Shown here: piece after piece, positions 42,571-50,912 of the stretch
How positions within the stretch are numbered: position 1 is the stretch's first letter
Layout of the letters: each line of letters opens with the position of its first letter
Assembly (NCBI GenBank): GCA_964638245.1
Contig: CAZWZG010000002.1
Location: 10,152 to 74,151, forward strand
Direction: 5' to 3'
Length of the DNA: 64,000 nucleotides
Source: CAZWZG01 sp964638245
Lineage (GTDB): Bacteria > Pseudomonadota > Alphaproteobacteria > Rhodobacterales > Rhodobacteraceae
The notes under the pieces: model-generated
The model's input: the letters and a program-made list of their open reading frames with translations, nothing else
Database searches by the model: none
Told to the model about the DNA's origin: nothing
Translations under genes and position numbers: made by a program

Positions 42571-43716
42571 ATGACACAGGAATTCATTCTTGCCAACGCG
42601 CGTATCGTGCTCGCCGAGCGCGTTGTCCCGGGATGGATTAGGGTGTCTAACGGCCTGATCGCTGAGATTGGCGAGGGGTCGGACTGCCCAGCGGGCGCTG
42701 TCGATTGCTCAGGTGCCTATCTGGCGCCCGGGCTTGTCGAGCTGCACACCGACAACCTTGAACGCCACATCACACCACGTCCGAAGGTCGATTGGCCCCA
42801 CAAACCGGCGATCATTGCCCATGATGCCGAACTGGCGTCCACCGGGATCACGACGGTTTTTGATGCGTTGCGTGTCGGCTCGATCCCCGGCGCCAAGTCT
42901 GAATACAAACGCTACGCGCGCCCTTTGGCGGACGAAATCCTGCAGTTGCGGGCGGCGGGCGCCTTGAAGATCAGCCATCACCTGCACCTGCGCGCTGAGA
43001 TTTGTTCAGAGACGCTGATCGAAGAATTCGCGGAGTTCGGACCCGACGATCGCGTGGGCATCGTCAGCCTGATGGATCACATGCCCGGCCAGCGTCAGTT
43101 TTCCGACATGGACAAGTACAGCGCGTATGTCATGCGCAAGTACGACATGACCCTGAGCGATCTCGAAGAACACGTTGCGCATCTTTTTGACATTCACGAA
43201 CGTCTCGGCGCGCGGCACGAAGCGACGGCAGTGTCAGAAGCGGCGCGACTTGGGGCCACCCTGGCAAGCCACGATGACATGACCCAAGAACAGGTTGCGG
43301 TGAGCGCGGGGCACAACGTCGTAATGGCAGAGTTTCCAACGACCCTGTCAGCGGCACAAGCCTGCAAGGATGCTGGAATTTCGGTAATCATGGGGGCCCC
43401 GAATGTTGTCCGCGGTGGGTCGCATTCCGGCAATGTCTCGGCGTTGGATCTCGCGCGTGATGGATTGCTGGACATTTTGTCCTCCGACTACGTGCCCTCT
43501 GCCCTCTTGCTTGCGGCCTGCCGCCTTGCGACGCTTTGGGACGACTTGCCGCGCGGGATCGGCACCGCGACGCGCGCACCCGCGATGGCGGCGGGGTTGC
43601 ACGACCGTGGTGCTATCGGCGTGGGGCTTCGCGCGGATCTTATCCGTTTTGATTGGCAGCCTGACGAGGATCCCGTGATCTCGGCCGTTTGGTGCCACGG
43701 GCGGCAGGTCGCCTGA
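42571..43716 (+). CDS. phnM: RPnTP diphosphatase of the C-P lyase pathway
   Basis: A 381-residue amidohydrolase-fold enzyme. GLVELHTDNLERHITPRP is the PhnM metal site (HTD replaces the usual HxH), with ITTVFDALRVGS, ISHHLHLRAEI, LMDHMPGQRQF and VRGGSHSGNVSA also typical. PhnM removes diphosphate from alpha-D-ribose 1-methylphosphonate 5-triphosphate. No phnG-L genes lie in the window, so the rest of the pathway must be elsewhere. ATG 42571 lacks a clear RBS; a GTG at 42541 is an alternative that would leave only three bases to the divergent gene. Confidence 0.94.
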   Translation: MTQEFILANARIVLAERVVPGWIRVSNGLIAEIGEGSDCPAGAVDCSGAYLAPGLVELHTDNLERHITPRPKVDWPHKPAIIAHDAELASTGITTVFDALRVGSIPGAKSEYKRYARPLADEILQLRAAGALKISHHLHLRAEICSETLIEEFAEFGPDDRVGIVSLMDHMPGQRQFSDMDKYSAYVMRKYDMTLSDLEEHVAHLFDIHERLGARHEATAVSEAARLGATLASHDDMTQEQVAVSAGHNVVMAEFPTTLSAAQACKDAGISVIMGAPNVVRGGSHSGNVSALDLARDGLLDILSSDYVPSALLLAACRLATLWDDLPRGIGTATRAPAMAAGLHDRGAIGVGLRADLIRFDWQPDEDPVISAVWCHGRQVA

Positions 43717-43814
43717 GACAAGCCGTTTCGCCGTCAACGCTGTGCATTGGACGCCAACGGTTTCGTTCATGTCGCGTTTACGCTTGACCCCGTGCTGCGA
43801 CACTTTATCACGAA

Positions 43815-43990
43815 AGGGCCTCGGTTCCGGTGAAGGCCGGATGAAAAGGGAACGCGGTGCGCCTCGATAGGCCAATCCGCGGCTGCCCCCGCAACTGTAG
43901 GCGGCGAGCGACGGCTGATCATGCCACTGGGCCAATGCCCGGGAAGGCCAGCCCGAGCGTTGACCCGCAAGCCAGGAGACCTGCCGGCGC
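43815..43990 (+). ncRNA. Cobalamin (B12) riboswitch
   Basis: The order of conserved elements is diagnostic: GGTTCCGGTGAAGGCCGGA, AAAAGGGAACGCGGTGC, CAATCCGCGGCTGCCCCCGC followed by AACTGTA, then GCCACTGG, and the B12 box GCCAGGAGACCTGCC (43971-43985). These are the hallmarks of the adenosylcobalamin aptamer. It lies 140 bases before btuB and should shut down the btuB-btuF-cobU-tauE operon when B12 is sufficient. Confidence 0.95.
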
Positions 43991-44125
43991 GTTCACCCTT
44001 TCCGTCCGCGGGGTGCGGTTCGGAGGCGGTTATCCCGCAGCGGTGACGTTTCACCGTCTGGCGGGCGCGAACCCTCAGACAACATTGCTTGCCGTTACGA
44101 CGGCTTTGGGTCTTTGGGGGACCAC
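43991..44125 (+). promoter_or_regulatory. Expression platform between riboswitch and btuB
   Basis: The stretch contains a hairpin CGGTGA-CGTT-TCACCG (44041-44056) and a TTCACC at 43992-43997 that could compete for the same CGGTGA arm, as well as the GGGGG Shine-Dalgarno region at 44115-44120. No T-run follows, so translational control is more likely than termination. No gene is seen between 43717 and 44125. Confidence 0.5.
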
Positions 44126-45919
44126 ATGAAAAAACTGACGATATCCGCGCTTGCCCTGTTGGCAGGCTTACCCGCGATGGCACAAGACACGATGATCCTG
44201 GGCGAAGTGACGATTTTCTCGTCCCTGACGCCACAGGACGTGAACCGCACCGGTGCCACGGTTGAGGTCATCACCGAAGAAGAGCTTCGCGAAACGGCCG
44301 TCCAATCGGTCTCCGACTACATTGCGCGTTTGCCAGGCGTGACGGTCGCCCAAAACGGCGGCTTCGGCAAACAGACGGCAGTTCGCGTCCGCGGGCTTGC
44401 CGGAGCTTATGTGGCGGTGCGCGTTGATGGCATTGATGTGAGCGATCCGTCGGCCACACAGTCGTTGTTCGACTTTGGCGGGTTGATGACATCGGACATT
44501 GCCCGGATCGAGATCCTGAAGGGCGGGCAATCCGCGCTCTATGGCTCTGAAGCGATTGCGGGTGTGATCAACATCACCACCACGGCCGCCGTTGAGGAAG
44601 GCCGCGCGATTTCGCTGGCGGCAGAGGTCGGAAGTTTCGGAACTGTCGCAGGTTCGATCGCGTTTTCAGAGGCCTATGAGCGCGGCTCGCTGGCCTTTAC
44701 ATACTCGCAAACCAGCACGGACGGCTTTTCGGCCCGCGACAGCGACACCGAAGAGGACGGCGGACGTGCCCGACGGCTGTCCTTTTCCGGCGAATATGAG
44801 GCAACCGACAGTGTAACGCTGGGCTTCACCGGTTTTGTCGGTGACAGCGAAACCGAGTTCGATAACTCGACCACCGACCCAACGGGCGAACAGTTCGTTG
44901 AGACGACTGGCCTGCGAGTGTTTGCCGAGGTCACCGGTGACCGCGTCGACAGCACGTTCTCGGCCTCAACATTCGCAAATGACCGCTTCTTCCCGGGGGG
45001 CTTCACAGAGAATTTCCGGGGTGAGCGTAAGGAACTGTCCTATGTCGGCACCACGCAATTCGGGGCAACCGATGTCAGCTTTGGCGCCGAATACTCTCGC
45101 GAAAGCTACACCTCAGACTTCGAAGCGGGCGATGCGACTGTTGCAAGCATATTCGGTGAGGTTCTGTACGCACCGAACGAGGCGCTTGATCTGTCGTTCT
45201 CGCTGCGGGGGGACAAGCATTCGGAGTTCGAAGCCAGCCTGAATGCGCGCGCCGCATTGGCGTGGCGGGCTTCGCCTAACACGATTGTGCGGGCCGTGGC
45301 CAGCACAGGCACGCGGAACCCGTCGCTCTACGAACTCTTCGGGTTCTTTGGAAACCCAGACCTGACGCCGGAGACCAGCCGTACGCTTGAGGCAGGTGTC
45401 GAGCGCATTTTTGACGGTGGCGGGTTCGTCAAAGCGACGGCTTTCCGGACCGATATCGAAGACCTGATCACTTATGATTTTCCGACAAATGCCTATGCAC
45501 AGGTTGGTGGGGCGACCGAGACGTCCGGGATCGAATTGTCCGGTGCAATGCCAATCAACGACTACGTCGATGTCTTTGGCAACTACACCTACACTCGGGC
45601 GCAAACCGATGGCGTCGACCTTGTGCGGGTACCAACGCATGAGTTGGCGCTTGGCGTGTCGGCGATGCTGAAAGAAGGGCTGACGGGGGAGCTTTCGTTG
45701 CGTCATGTCGCGGATTTCACGGACTTTGACGCTGTGACTTTTGCCCGAAAGGACATGGCAAACTTCACAGTCGTCAACGCGGCGCTAACCTACGAGATCG
45801 CGAACGGGCAAGAGGCCTATGTCCGGGTCGAAAACCTGTTTGATGAGGATTATCAGACTGTTGATGGTTTCAACCAGCCGGGTCGCTCGATCTATGTCGG
45901 TTTTCGCGCGACTTTCTAA
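44126..45919 (+). CDS. btuB: TonB-dependent cobalamin receptor
   Basis: A 597-residue outer-membrane receptor with a signal peptide (residues 1-19, cleavage after AMA), a plug domain (about 35-140: GATVEVITEEELRETAVQSVSDYIARLPGVTVAQNGG ... RVRGLAGAYVAVRVDGIDVSDPS ... IEILKGGQSALYGSEAIAGVINI) and a 22-strand barrel ending with a C-terminal Phe (YVGFRATF). The B12 riboswitch immediately upstream makes cobalamin the substrate, as in BtuB. Start ATG 44126 begins the signal peptide. The end overlaps the next gene by 26 bases. Confidence 0.93.
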   Translation: MKKLTISALALLAGLPAMAQDTMILGEVTIFSSLTPQDVNRTGATVEVITEEELRETAVQSVSDYIARLPGVTVAQNGGFGKQTAVRVRGLAGAYVAVRVDGIDVSDPSATQSLFDFGGLMTSDIARIEILKGGQSALYGSEAIAGVINITTTAAVEEGRAISLAAEVGSFGTVAGSIAFSEAYERGSLAFTYSQTSTDGFSARDSDTEEDGGRARRLSFSGEYEATDSVTLGFTGFVGDSETEFDNSTTDPTGEQFVETTGLRVFAEVTGDRVDSTFSASTFANDRFFPGGFTENFRGERKELSYVGTTQFGATDVSFGAEYSRESYTSDFEAGDATVASIFGEVLYAPNEALDLSFSLRGDKHSEFEASLNARAALAWRASPNTIVRAVASTGTRNPSLYELFGFFGNPDLTPETSRTLEAGVERIFDGGGFVKATAFRTDIEDLITYDFPTNAYAQVGGATETSGIELSGAMPINDYVDVFGNYTYTRAQTDGVDLVRVPTHELALGVSAMLKEGLTGELSLRHVADFTDFDAVTFARKDMANFTVVNAALTYEIANGQEAYVRVENLFDEDYQTVDGFNQPGRSIYVGFRATF

Positions 45920-46724
45920 AGCCGCGCTATTGGCGCTGGCGATGCCGGGGGCTGCTGTTGCGGCCCCCGAGCGGATCGTTTCGATCAATCTTTGTACGGA
46001 TCAGCTGACGATGCTTGTCGCAGATCCGTCGCAGATCGCATCCCTTTCGTTTCTGGCGACCGAGCCGCAAAGCTCTGCCATGGTCGAGCAGGCGGCCGCT
46101 TTTCCAGTGAACTACGGACGGGCTGAAGAAGTGTTTTTGATGGACCCGGACCTCGTTCTGGCAGGGACATTCACTACCCCTGCCACGGTCACGATGCTCC
46201 GCGGTTTGGGGTTTCGCGTTGAACAGATCGATGCCGTCCGGGACGTGGATGGCGTTGCCGATCGCTTACGCGAGATTGGCCGACTTGTAGGACAGGATGC
46301 GCGCGCAGAGGCGTTAGCCAAAGCCTACGAGGACGACCTTGCAACGCTGCGTGCGGATGTCCAGGAGCGCCCGCGTGCGGCGCTTTACTATGCGAACGGA
46401 TACACATTGGGGGATAAGTCACTGGCCGGTCAGATCCTGTTGGCGGCGGGCTTTGACAACGTGGCGACGGAAGCCGGATTTTCGGGTGGTGTGATGCCGC
46501 TTGAGCTTTTGGTGACGTTGATGCCGGATCTTGTCGTGGAAGGTCAGCGATATCCCGGCGCGTCGCGATCCGAGGCGATCCTTGACCATCCTGCTCTTGC
46601 CGCGCTGTCAGATGCGCGCCAGGGCGATACGATCTCGGACAGTGACTGGGTGTGCGGGACGCCTTTCGTACTACGGGCCGTGCGCGAACTGGCTGAACGG
46701 CGGCGGGCGTTGACGGGCGAGTGA
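45894..46724 (+). CDS. btuF: BtuF-like periplasmic cobalamin-binding protein
   Basis: A 276-residue cluster A-2 solute-binding protein with signal peptide (about 1-23, AVAAPERIVS). INLCTDQLTMLVADPSQIASLSFLA, EEVFLMDPDLVLAGTFTTPATV and the long connecting helix with ADRLREIGRLVGQ fit the BtuF/FhuD family. Placed between btuB and cobU under the riboswitch, it is most likely the vitamin B12 (or cobinamide) binding protein. No btuC/btuD genes accompany it; they must lie elsewhere, or another permease is used. The start overlaps btuB, with translational coupling likely. Confidence 0.85.
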   Translation: MSVFARLSKAALLALAMPGAAVAAPERIVSINLCTDQLTMLVADPSQIASLSFLATEPQSSAMVEQAAAFPVNYGRAEEVFLMDPDLVLAGTFTTPATVTMLRGLGFRVEQIDAVRDVDGVADRLREIGRLVGQDARAEALAKAYEDDLATLRADVQERPRAALYYANGYTLGDKSLAGQILLAAGFDNVATEAGFSGGVMPLELLVTLMPDLVVEGQRYPGASRSEAILDHPALAALSDARQGDTISDSDWVCGTPFVLRAVRELAERRRALTGE

Positions 46725-46744
46725 CGGCCTGCCAGACGGGACGC

Positions 46745-47266
46745 ATGACAGTCATTCTTTACATCGGTGGGGCACGGTCGGGCAAAAGCCGTCTGGCCGA
46801 GGCGCGCGCGCACTCGCTGTCAGATACGCCGGTCTACATCGCTACGGCCGAGGCCGGTGATGCAGAGATGGCGGAACGGATCACACGGCACCGCGCCGAC
46901 AGGGGCGAAGGTTGGCGGGTCATCGAAGAACCCACGGACCTTGTGGGAGCACTGGCGAAAACGGCCGGGGACGTCCGATTGGTGGATTGTCTGACGCTTT
47001 GGCTGTCGAATGTGATGCTTGCGGAAAAAGACATCGACGCCGAGATGTCCGGGCTGCTCGATAGCCTGTCTTCGTCGACCGGACACGTCGTTCTGGTAAG
47101 CAATGAAGTCGGGCAAGGCATCGTTCCGGACAATGCATTGGCGCGCGCGTTTCGCGATCACGCTGGCCGGCTCAACCAGGCCGTTGCAGCGATTGCGGAC
47201 GAAGTGGTCCTTGTCACCGCGGGCCTTCCCATGACGCTAAAGGCCGAGGCGCGCCATGACGGGTGA
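46745..47266 (+). CDS. cobU: Adenosylcobinamide kinase / adenosylcobinamide-phosphate guanylyltransferase
   Basis: A 173-residue bifunctional enzyme of cobalamin assembly and salvage (CobU/CobP). P-loop GGARSGKS is at residues 8-15; PVYIATAEAGDAEMAERITRHRADRGEGWRVIEEP holds the guanylylated His (HRADR), and LTLWLSNVML with VSNEVGQGIVP complete the family pattern. It phosphorylates adenosylcobinamide and transfers GMP. A GTG at 46721 overlapping the previous stop is an alternative start. With BtuB/BtuF uptake this points to corrinoid salvage. Confidence 0.94.
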   Translation: MTVILYIGGARSGKSRLAEARAHSLSDTPVYIATAEAGDAEMAERITRHRADRGEGWRVIEEPTDLVGALAKTAGDVRLVDCLTLWLSNVMLAEKDIDAEMSGLLDSLSSSTGHVVLVSNEVGQGIVPDNALARAFRDHAGRLNQAVAAIADEVVLVTAGLPMTLKAEARHDG

Positions 47267-48068
47267 GCTGATCCAGCTTGCTCTCATGCTGGCCGCAACG
47301 GGTGCGGTCGCCGGTGTCATGGCAGGCTTGTTCGGGATTGGCGGAGGCGCGATCCTTGTTCCCATGCTGTCGATAGCCTTTGCTTTGCAAGGGGTTGGCG
47401 AAGACCATATCGCGCATCTGAGCGTTGCGACCTCCATGGCGATCATCCTTCCCACGGCGATCCGGTCCTATCGCGCTCACCGCGGTCACGGAGCTGGGGA
47501 TCCCGAGATCCTGAAGGCTTGGGTGTTCTGGGTGCCTGCTGGAGTGATTGCAGCGGCGCTTGTGCTGCGTTGGGTGCCAGGGGATGCGTTGCGCTTGATC
47601 TTTGCCGTCTTTGCGACGGTGATTGCGATCAAGATGTTGTTCAATCGCGCGTCCTGGAAGCTTGCCGATGACCTGCCAGGCAAGGGTGCGCGCAATGGCG
47701 TCGGCTTTGGAATCGGCGTCTTATCGACCTTCATGGGGATTGGTGGCGGCAACCTCAACAACCTGTTCATGACGCTCTATGGGCGGCCTTTGCATGAGGC
47801 TGTGGCCACCTCAGCGGGACTGGGTGCCATCATCGCCGTCCCTGCGGTGTTGGGTTACGTCGCGGCGGGGTGGGGCGTTGCGGGGTTGCCGGGTTTCACC
47901 CTGGGTTACATCCACTGGCTTGCGGTTCTTTTGGTCGCTCCGTTTTCAATGCTGACCGCGCCGATTGGTGCGACACTGGCCCATCGGATGAGCGCGCGCG
48001 CACTTGAGATTGCATTCGGCGTGTTTCTTGTCGTTGTGGCCGCGCGGTTTTACGCACAGGCGTTCTAG
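47256..48068 (+). CDS. TauE/SafE family membrane transporter
   Basis: A 270-residue protein with about eight helices in two repeats, each with the Gly-rich signature (GLFGIGGGAILVPML near residue 25; FMGIGGGNLNNLF near 160) of the TauE/SafE family. Members export sulfite, sulfoacetate or related anions. It overlaps cobU by eleven bases and is thus the last gene under the B12 riboswitch, an unexpected partner for B12 genes: it might be a cobalt or corrinoid-related transporter, or simply a passenger. Confidence 0.88.
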   Translation: MTGELIQLALMLAATGAVAGVMAGLFGIGGGAILVPMLSIAFALQGVGEDHIAHLSVATSMAIILPTAIRSYRAHRGHGAGDPEILKAWVFWVPAGVIAAALVLRWVPGDALRLIFAVFATVIAIKMLFNRASWKLADDLPGKGARNGVGFGIGVLSTFMGIGGGNLNNLFMTLYGRPLHEAVATSAGLGAIIAVPAVLGYVAAGWGVAGLPGFTLGYIHWLAVLLVAPFSMLTAPIGATLAHRMSARALEIAFGVFLVVVAARFYAQAF

Positions 48069-48078
48069 GCGAAACGCA

Positions 48079-48459
48079 TTACTCTGCCCGCGCGACCAGG
48101 GTTTCGCCCGCTTCATTGGTTAGGATTATGACCGGGCCTGAGACCTCGACCAGCGTGGCACCTGAAAGGAAAGCAAAGAATGCGTCCTCTGCCGCCAAGT
48201 CGGGACAAGCGACCTTGGTGGCCATGATCGGGTCGATCTGGATCCACGGATAGGGCGCATTCTGGGAGGCCGAGTAAGCGTTGCAAGGGCCGCGCCCCTG
48301 AACAAGGCCGGGTTCGGGAAACCGCACACTCGCCGTTGCCTCGAAGGGTTGTCCGGCCAGTTCGGTGACGACATAGGTCGCCTCGCGATCGGCATAGCCC
48401 GAGATCGTCTCGTCTGGCGCGGCCAATAGCGCCAGACCGGCTGCCATCAGCGCGATCAT
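48079..48459 (-). CDS. META domain protein (HslJ-like)
   Basis: A 126-residue exported protein with a short signal sequence (MIALMAAGLALLAAPDE) and one META domain: YVVTELAGQPFEATASVRFPEPGLVQGRGPCNAYSASQ ... IMATKVACPDLAAEDAFFAFLSGA. The two cysteines (CNAY, ACPD) could form a disulfide. Relatives include HslJ, a heat-inducible envelope protein linked to novobiocin resistance. Its start overlaps the stop of the SDR gene (ATGA). Confidence 0.85.
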   Translation of the reverse strand: MIALMAAGLALLAAPDETISGYADREATYVVTELAGQPFEATASVRFPEPGLVQGRGPCNAYSASQNAPYPWIQIDPIMATKVACPDLAAEDAFFAFLSGATLVEVSGPVIILTNEAGETLVARAE

Positions 48460-49460
48460 GCTTCGTTCAAAAAGCGGCCAGTGCGTAGCAACGCTTCCTT
48501 TGCGGGGACAAAATCGATGCCAAGCACCTTGCGGGCCTGACTGTTGTCGGGGTGCTCGACACGACCCAATGCTGGCAGGATCGCGCGGGCCCGTTTGTCA
48601 AAAAGCGCAAGGCCGCGCACCAACATGTTCGGCGCGGTCCGCGTGCTGGCGTTGCATCCCGGGAACGCCTCTTTGAAGGTCTTGCCGATCTCGGGCATGG
48701 TCATGCGCCCGCTGTGTAGGATGAAGCGCTTGCCGATGGCCTCTGGCAACTCCATGGCGCGCAAATGTGCACGGCTGACGTCTTCGACATCAACGATGCC
48801 AAACCCAAGTTCGGGCAGGAACGGGTCCTTGCCCAAAAGGATGTTCTCGATCACTTCGAGCGAGGTGCCGAAATGGATGTCCATCGGTGTGCCCGCAACG
48901 AGGACGGGGTTGATTGTGGACAGCTGCATCTCGGGATGCTTTTCGACGAAATCCCACGCGGCGCGTTCCGCTTTGGTCTTGGATAGCGCGTAGGGGCTCA
49001 TCATCGGGTGGCCTTCTTCGGACCAGTTCGTTTCTGTGAACTTGCCTCCCTGGGTGTCGGTGGCGTAAATCGCCGCGACGGAGGACGTTAGAACGACACG
49101 GCTCACGCCTGCCTTTTGTGCCGCCCGCAGGGCCCGCAGGGTTCCATCCACTGCTGGGCCAACAAGGGATTGTGGGTCATCGGGGTTTGTCATCGGGAAA
49201 GGTGAGGCGGTGTGCATGAGCGCATCCACGCCCTTCATGGCCGCGTCCCAGCCGTCATCCGAGGTCAGATCAAGCTCAACAAAACTAAGCCTATCAAGGA
49301 GGTCTGGCTCTGAAAGCTTGTCGCGCAGAGCATCCAGAACTTCGTTAGAACGACCTTTGCTGCGCAGCGATCCGCGCACCATGTAGCCGTCTTCAAGAAG
49401 ATCCAGGGCAATGCGCTTGGCGATGAAACCGGTCACTCCGGTCAAAAGCACGGTCTTCAT
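48456..49460 (-). CDS. NAD(P)-dependent extended SDR (dihydroflavonol reductase-like)
   Basis: A 334-residue extended short-chain dehydrogenase. Rossmann motif TGVTGFIAK (residues 7-15), catalytic Ser in LTSSVAAIYA, and YALSKTKAE (Tyr-x-x-x-Lys near residue 160) are present. Overall it resembles aldehyde/dihydroflavonol-4-reductase-type enzymes (VDALMHTASPFPMTNPDDPQ, VEDVSRAHLRAME), which reduce aldehydes or ketones with NADPH. The physiological substrate is unknown. Coupled to the META gene downstream. Confidence 0.88.
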   Translation of the reverse strand: MKTVLLTGVTGFIAKRIALDLLEDGYMVRGSLRSKGRSNEVLDALRDKLSEPDLLDRLSFVELDLTSDDGWDAAMKGVDALMHTASPFPMTNPDDPQSLVGPAVDGTLRALRAAQKAGVSRVVLTSSVAAIYATDTQGGKFTETNWSEEGHPMMSPYALSKTKAERAAWDFVEKHPEMQLSTINPVLVAGTPMDIHFGTSLEVIENILLGKDPFLPELGFGIVDVEDVSRAHLRAMELPEAIGKRFILHSGRMTMPEIGKTFKEAFPGCNASTRTAPNMLVRGLALFDKRARAILPALGRVEHPDNSQARKVLGIDFVPAKEALLRTGRFLNEA

Positions 49461-49662
49461 GTGAAGCCTCGTCTAGGGGGTTACGGGGCAGGTAATGGCG
49501 GGTCGCCCAAGATCAAGGTGTTGCGTGGCCTGAGCGCGTTTCTTGACGCCACGATCGGTTCGGAAATGCGGTCTGCTTTGCGTCGGACAAGCGTATGGCA
49601 AACGTATGGCACCACGCAGCGATGGCTTGGTGGTGAAGCGTTCGGTCATCTTTGTTAACGCA

Positions 49663-50595
49663 TCAAAGCTGAATGACCTTGCGCCCTTCAAGAAAGCCTT
49701 CGTCTTTTTTTGCCTCAGCTTTCAGGAAATCCCGGAATGCGCGTGTGGCGGGCAAATCCTCGCGCCCCGGACGGCAGACGATCCTGTAGTAGGCCGGTGT
49801 TCCAAGGACGACGTCAAAGGGGGCGACCAGCGCGCCACTGTCCAGCGCCTGTCGCGTCATGCTTGAACGACCAAGCACCACGCCAGCCCCGTCTTGCGCA
49901 GCATCAACGGCATGGTCAGCCTGCGTGAAGGACAAGCCCTTGGGTACGGATTTGACCGGGTGTTCTGCTGCTGCGAACCAATGTGTCCAGTCGGGCGGCG
50001 GATCGAGAAACAGTATGCTCTCGTCGGTGATGAGTGTCTCGTTCAGAAGATCGGCGGGCTCAGAGATGCGCTCGGCGATCTCAGGTTTCATCATGGGAAG
50101 GATGTAGTCTTCCATCAGGCGTTCGCGGAACAGACCCGCGTCGTCACCTTCGCCAAAGCGCACAGCAAGGTCGATGCCATCGCGGGCTAGGTCCAACTTG
50201 GCCAGCGTGGCGACAAAGCGTAGTTCGATTTCAGGATGGGCGCGGGCAAACCGCCCCAGTGCGGGGGCCAGCCACTTGGCAGCAAATGCCGGACCGCACG
50301 TGACAGTCAGGCGGTTTTCGTCATCGGCGCGCTGGGCTTCGGCCCAGCCGGTGCGTAGCGCCATGAAGGCGTCGCGCGCATGGGGCGCCAACGCCTTGCC
50401 CTGCTCGGTCAGCTCCAGCGCACGGGGAAGTCGCTCGAACAGCTTTGCGCCAAGGTCGTCTTCAAGCCCCTTGATCTGAAAGCTGAGCGCGGCTGGCGTG
50501 ACGTTCAGCTCGGCGGCCGCGTCCTTGAAGCTCAGCCGTCGGGCCGCGGCGTCAAACGCACGCAAGCCGGTAAGGGAAGGAAGGCGATCAGCCAT
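49663..50595 (-). CDS. LysR family transcriptional regulator (GcvA-like)
   Basis: A 310-residue LysR protein. The N-terminal HTH is LRAFDAAARRLSFKDAAAELNVTPAALSFQIKGLEDDLGAKLF, typical of the GcvA branch, and the effector domain includes TVTCGPAFAAKWLAPALGRFARAHPEIELRFVAT and VDLAVRFGEGD-like motifs (GIDLAVRFGEGD). It is divergent from a 57-residue protein gene at 50715, 119 bases away, which is the likely target along with autoregulation. The 202 bases upstream of the SDR gene (49461-49662) show nothing I can name. Confidence 0.92.
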   Translation of the reverse strand: MADRLPSLTGLRAFDAAARRLSFKDAAAELNVTPAALSFQIKGLEDDLGAKLFERLPRALELTEQGKALAPHARDAFMALRTGWAEAQRADDENRLTVTCGPAFAAKWLAPALGRFARAHPEIELRFVATLAKLDLARDGIDLAVRFGEGDDAGLFRERLMEDYILPMMKPEIAERISEPADLLNETLITDESILFLDPPPDWTHWFAAAEHPVKSVPKGLSFTQADHAVDAAQDGAGVVLGRSSMTRQALDSGALVAPFDVVLGTPAYYRIVCRPGREDLPATRAFRDFLKAEAKKDEGFLEGRKVIQL

Positions 50596-50714
50596 CGGTT
50601 AAGTTTTTCTTGTCTGAAGCGTCGAAACATCTCGTTTGTAAAACTTATGACGCAAGCGCATTTATACGTCAACGAAGCGGCAGAAACCGCATTCAACGCA
50701 AAAGGATCAAGACA

Positions 50715-50888
50715 ATGACAAAAGGTAAATTTGAGCAACCCAGCGATGCGCAGATCAAGGCCGCCATGGAGCGGAGCCGTCAATTGCGCAGTGATGCGAT
50801 TGCCGAAATGGGATCGAGCTTTTGGGCGCGCATGTTTGGTGGTGCACCCAAGCGGAGCCACCTGCCGGGCAAAACGGCGGATTGCTAA
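50715..50888 (+). CDS. 57-residue protein, unknown function
   Basis: A small basic, mostly helical protein (EQPSDAQIKAAMERSRQLRSDAIAEMGSSFWARMFGG) with no signal or membrane helix; the amphipathic FWARMFGG segment could touch membranes. AAGGA at 50702-50706 is well spaced before the ATG. Not recognised, but it has a proper RBS, a terminal position opposite a LysR regulator, and coding-like composition. The shared intergenic region has an inverted repeat TGACG-N14-CGTCA (50647-50670). Confidence 0.65.
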   Translation: MTKGKFEQPSDAQIKAAMERSRQLRSDAIAEMGSSFWARMFGGAPKRSHLPGKTADC

Positions 50889-50912
50889 CTGGGCGCGTCT
50901 GCCCGATTGCGC

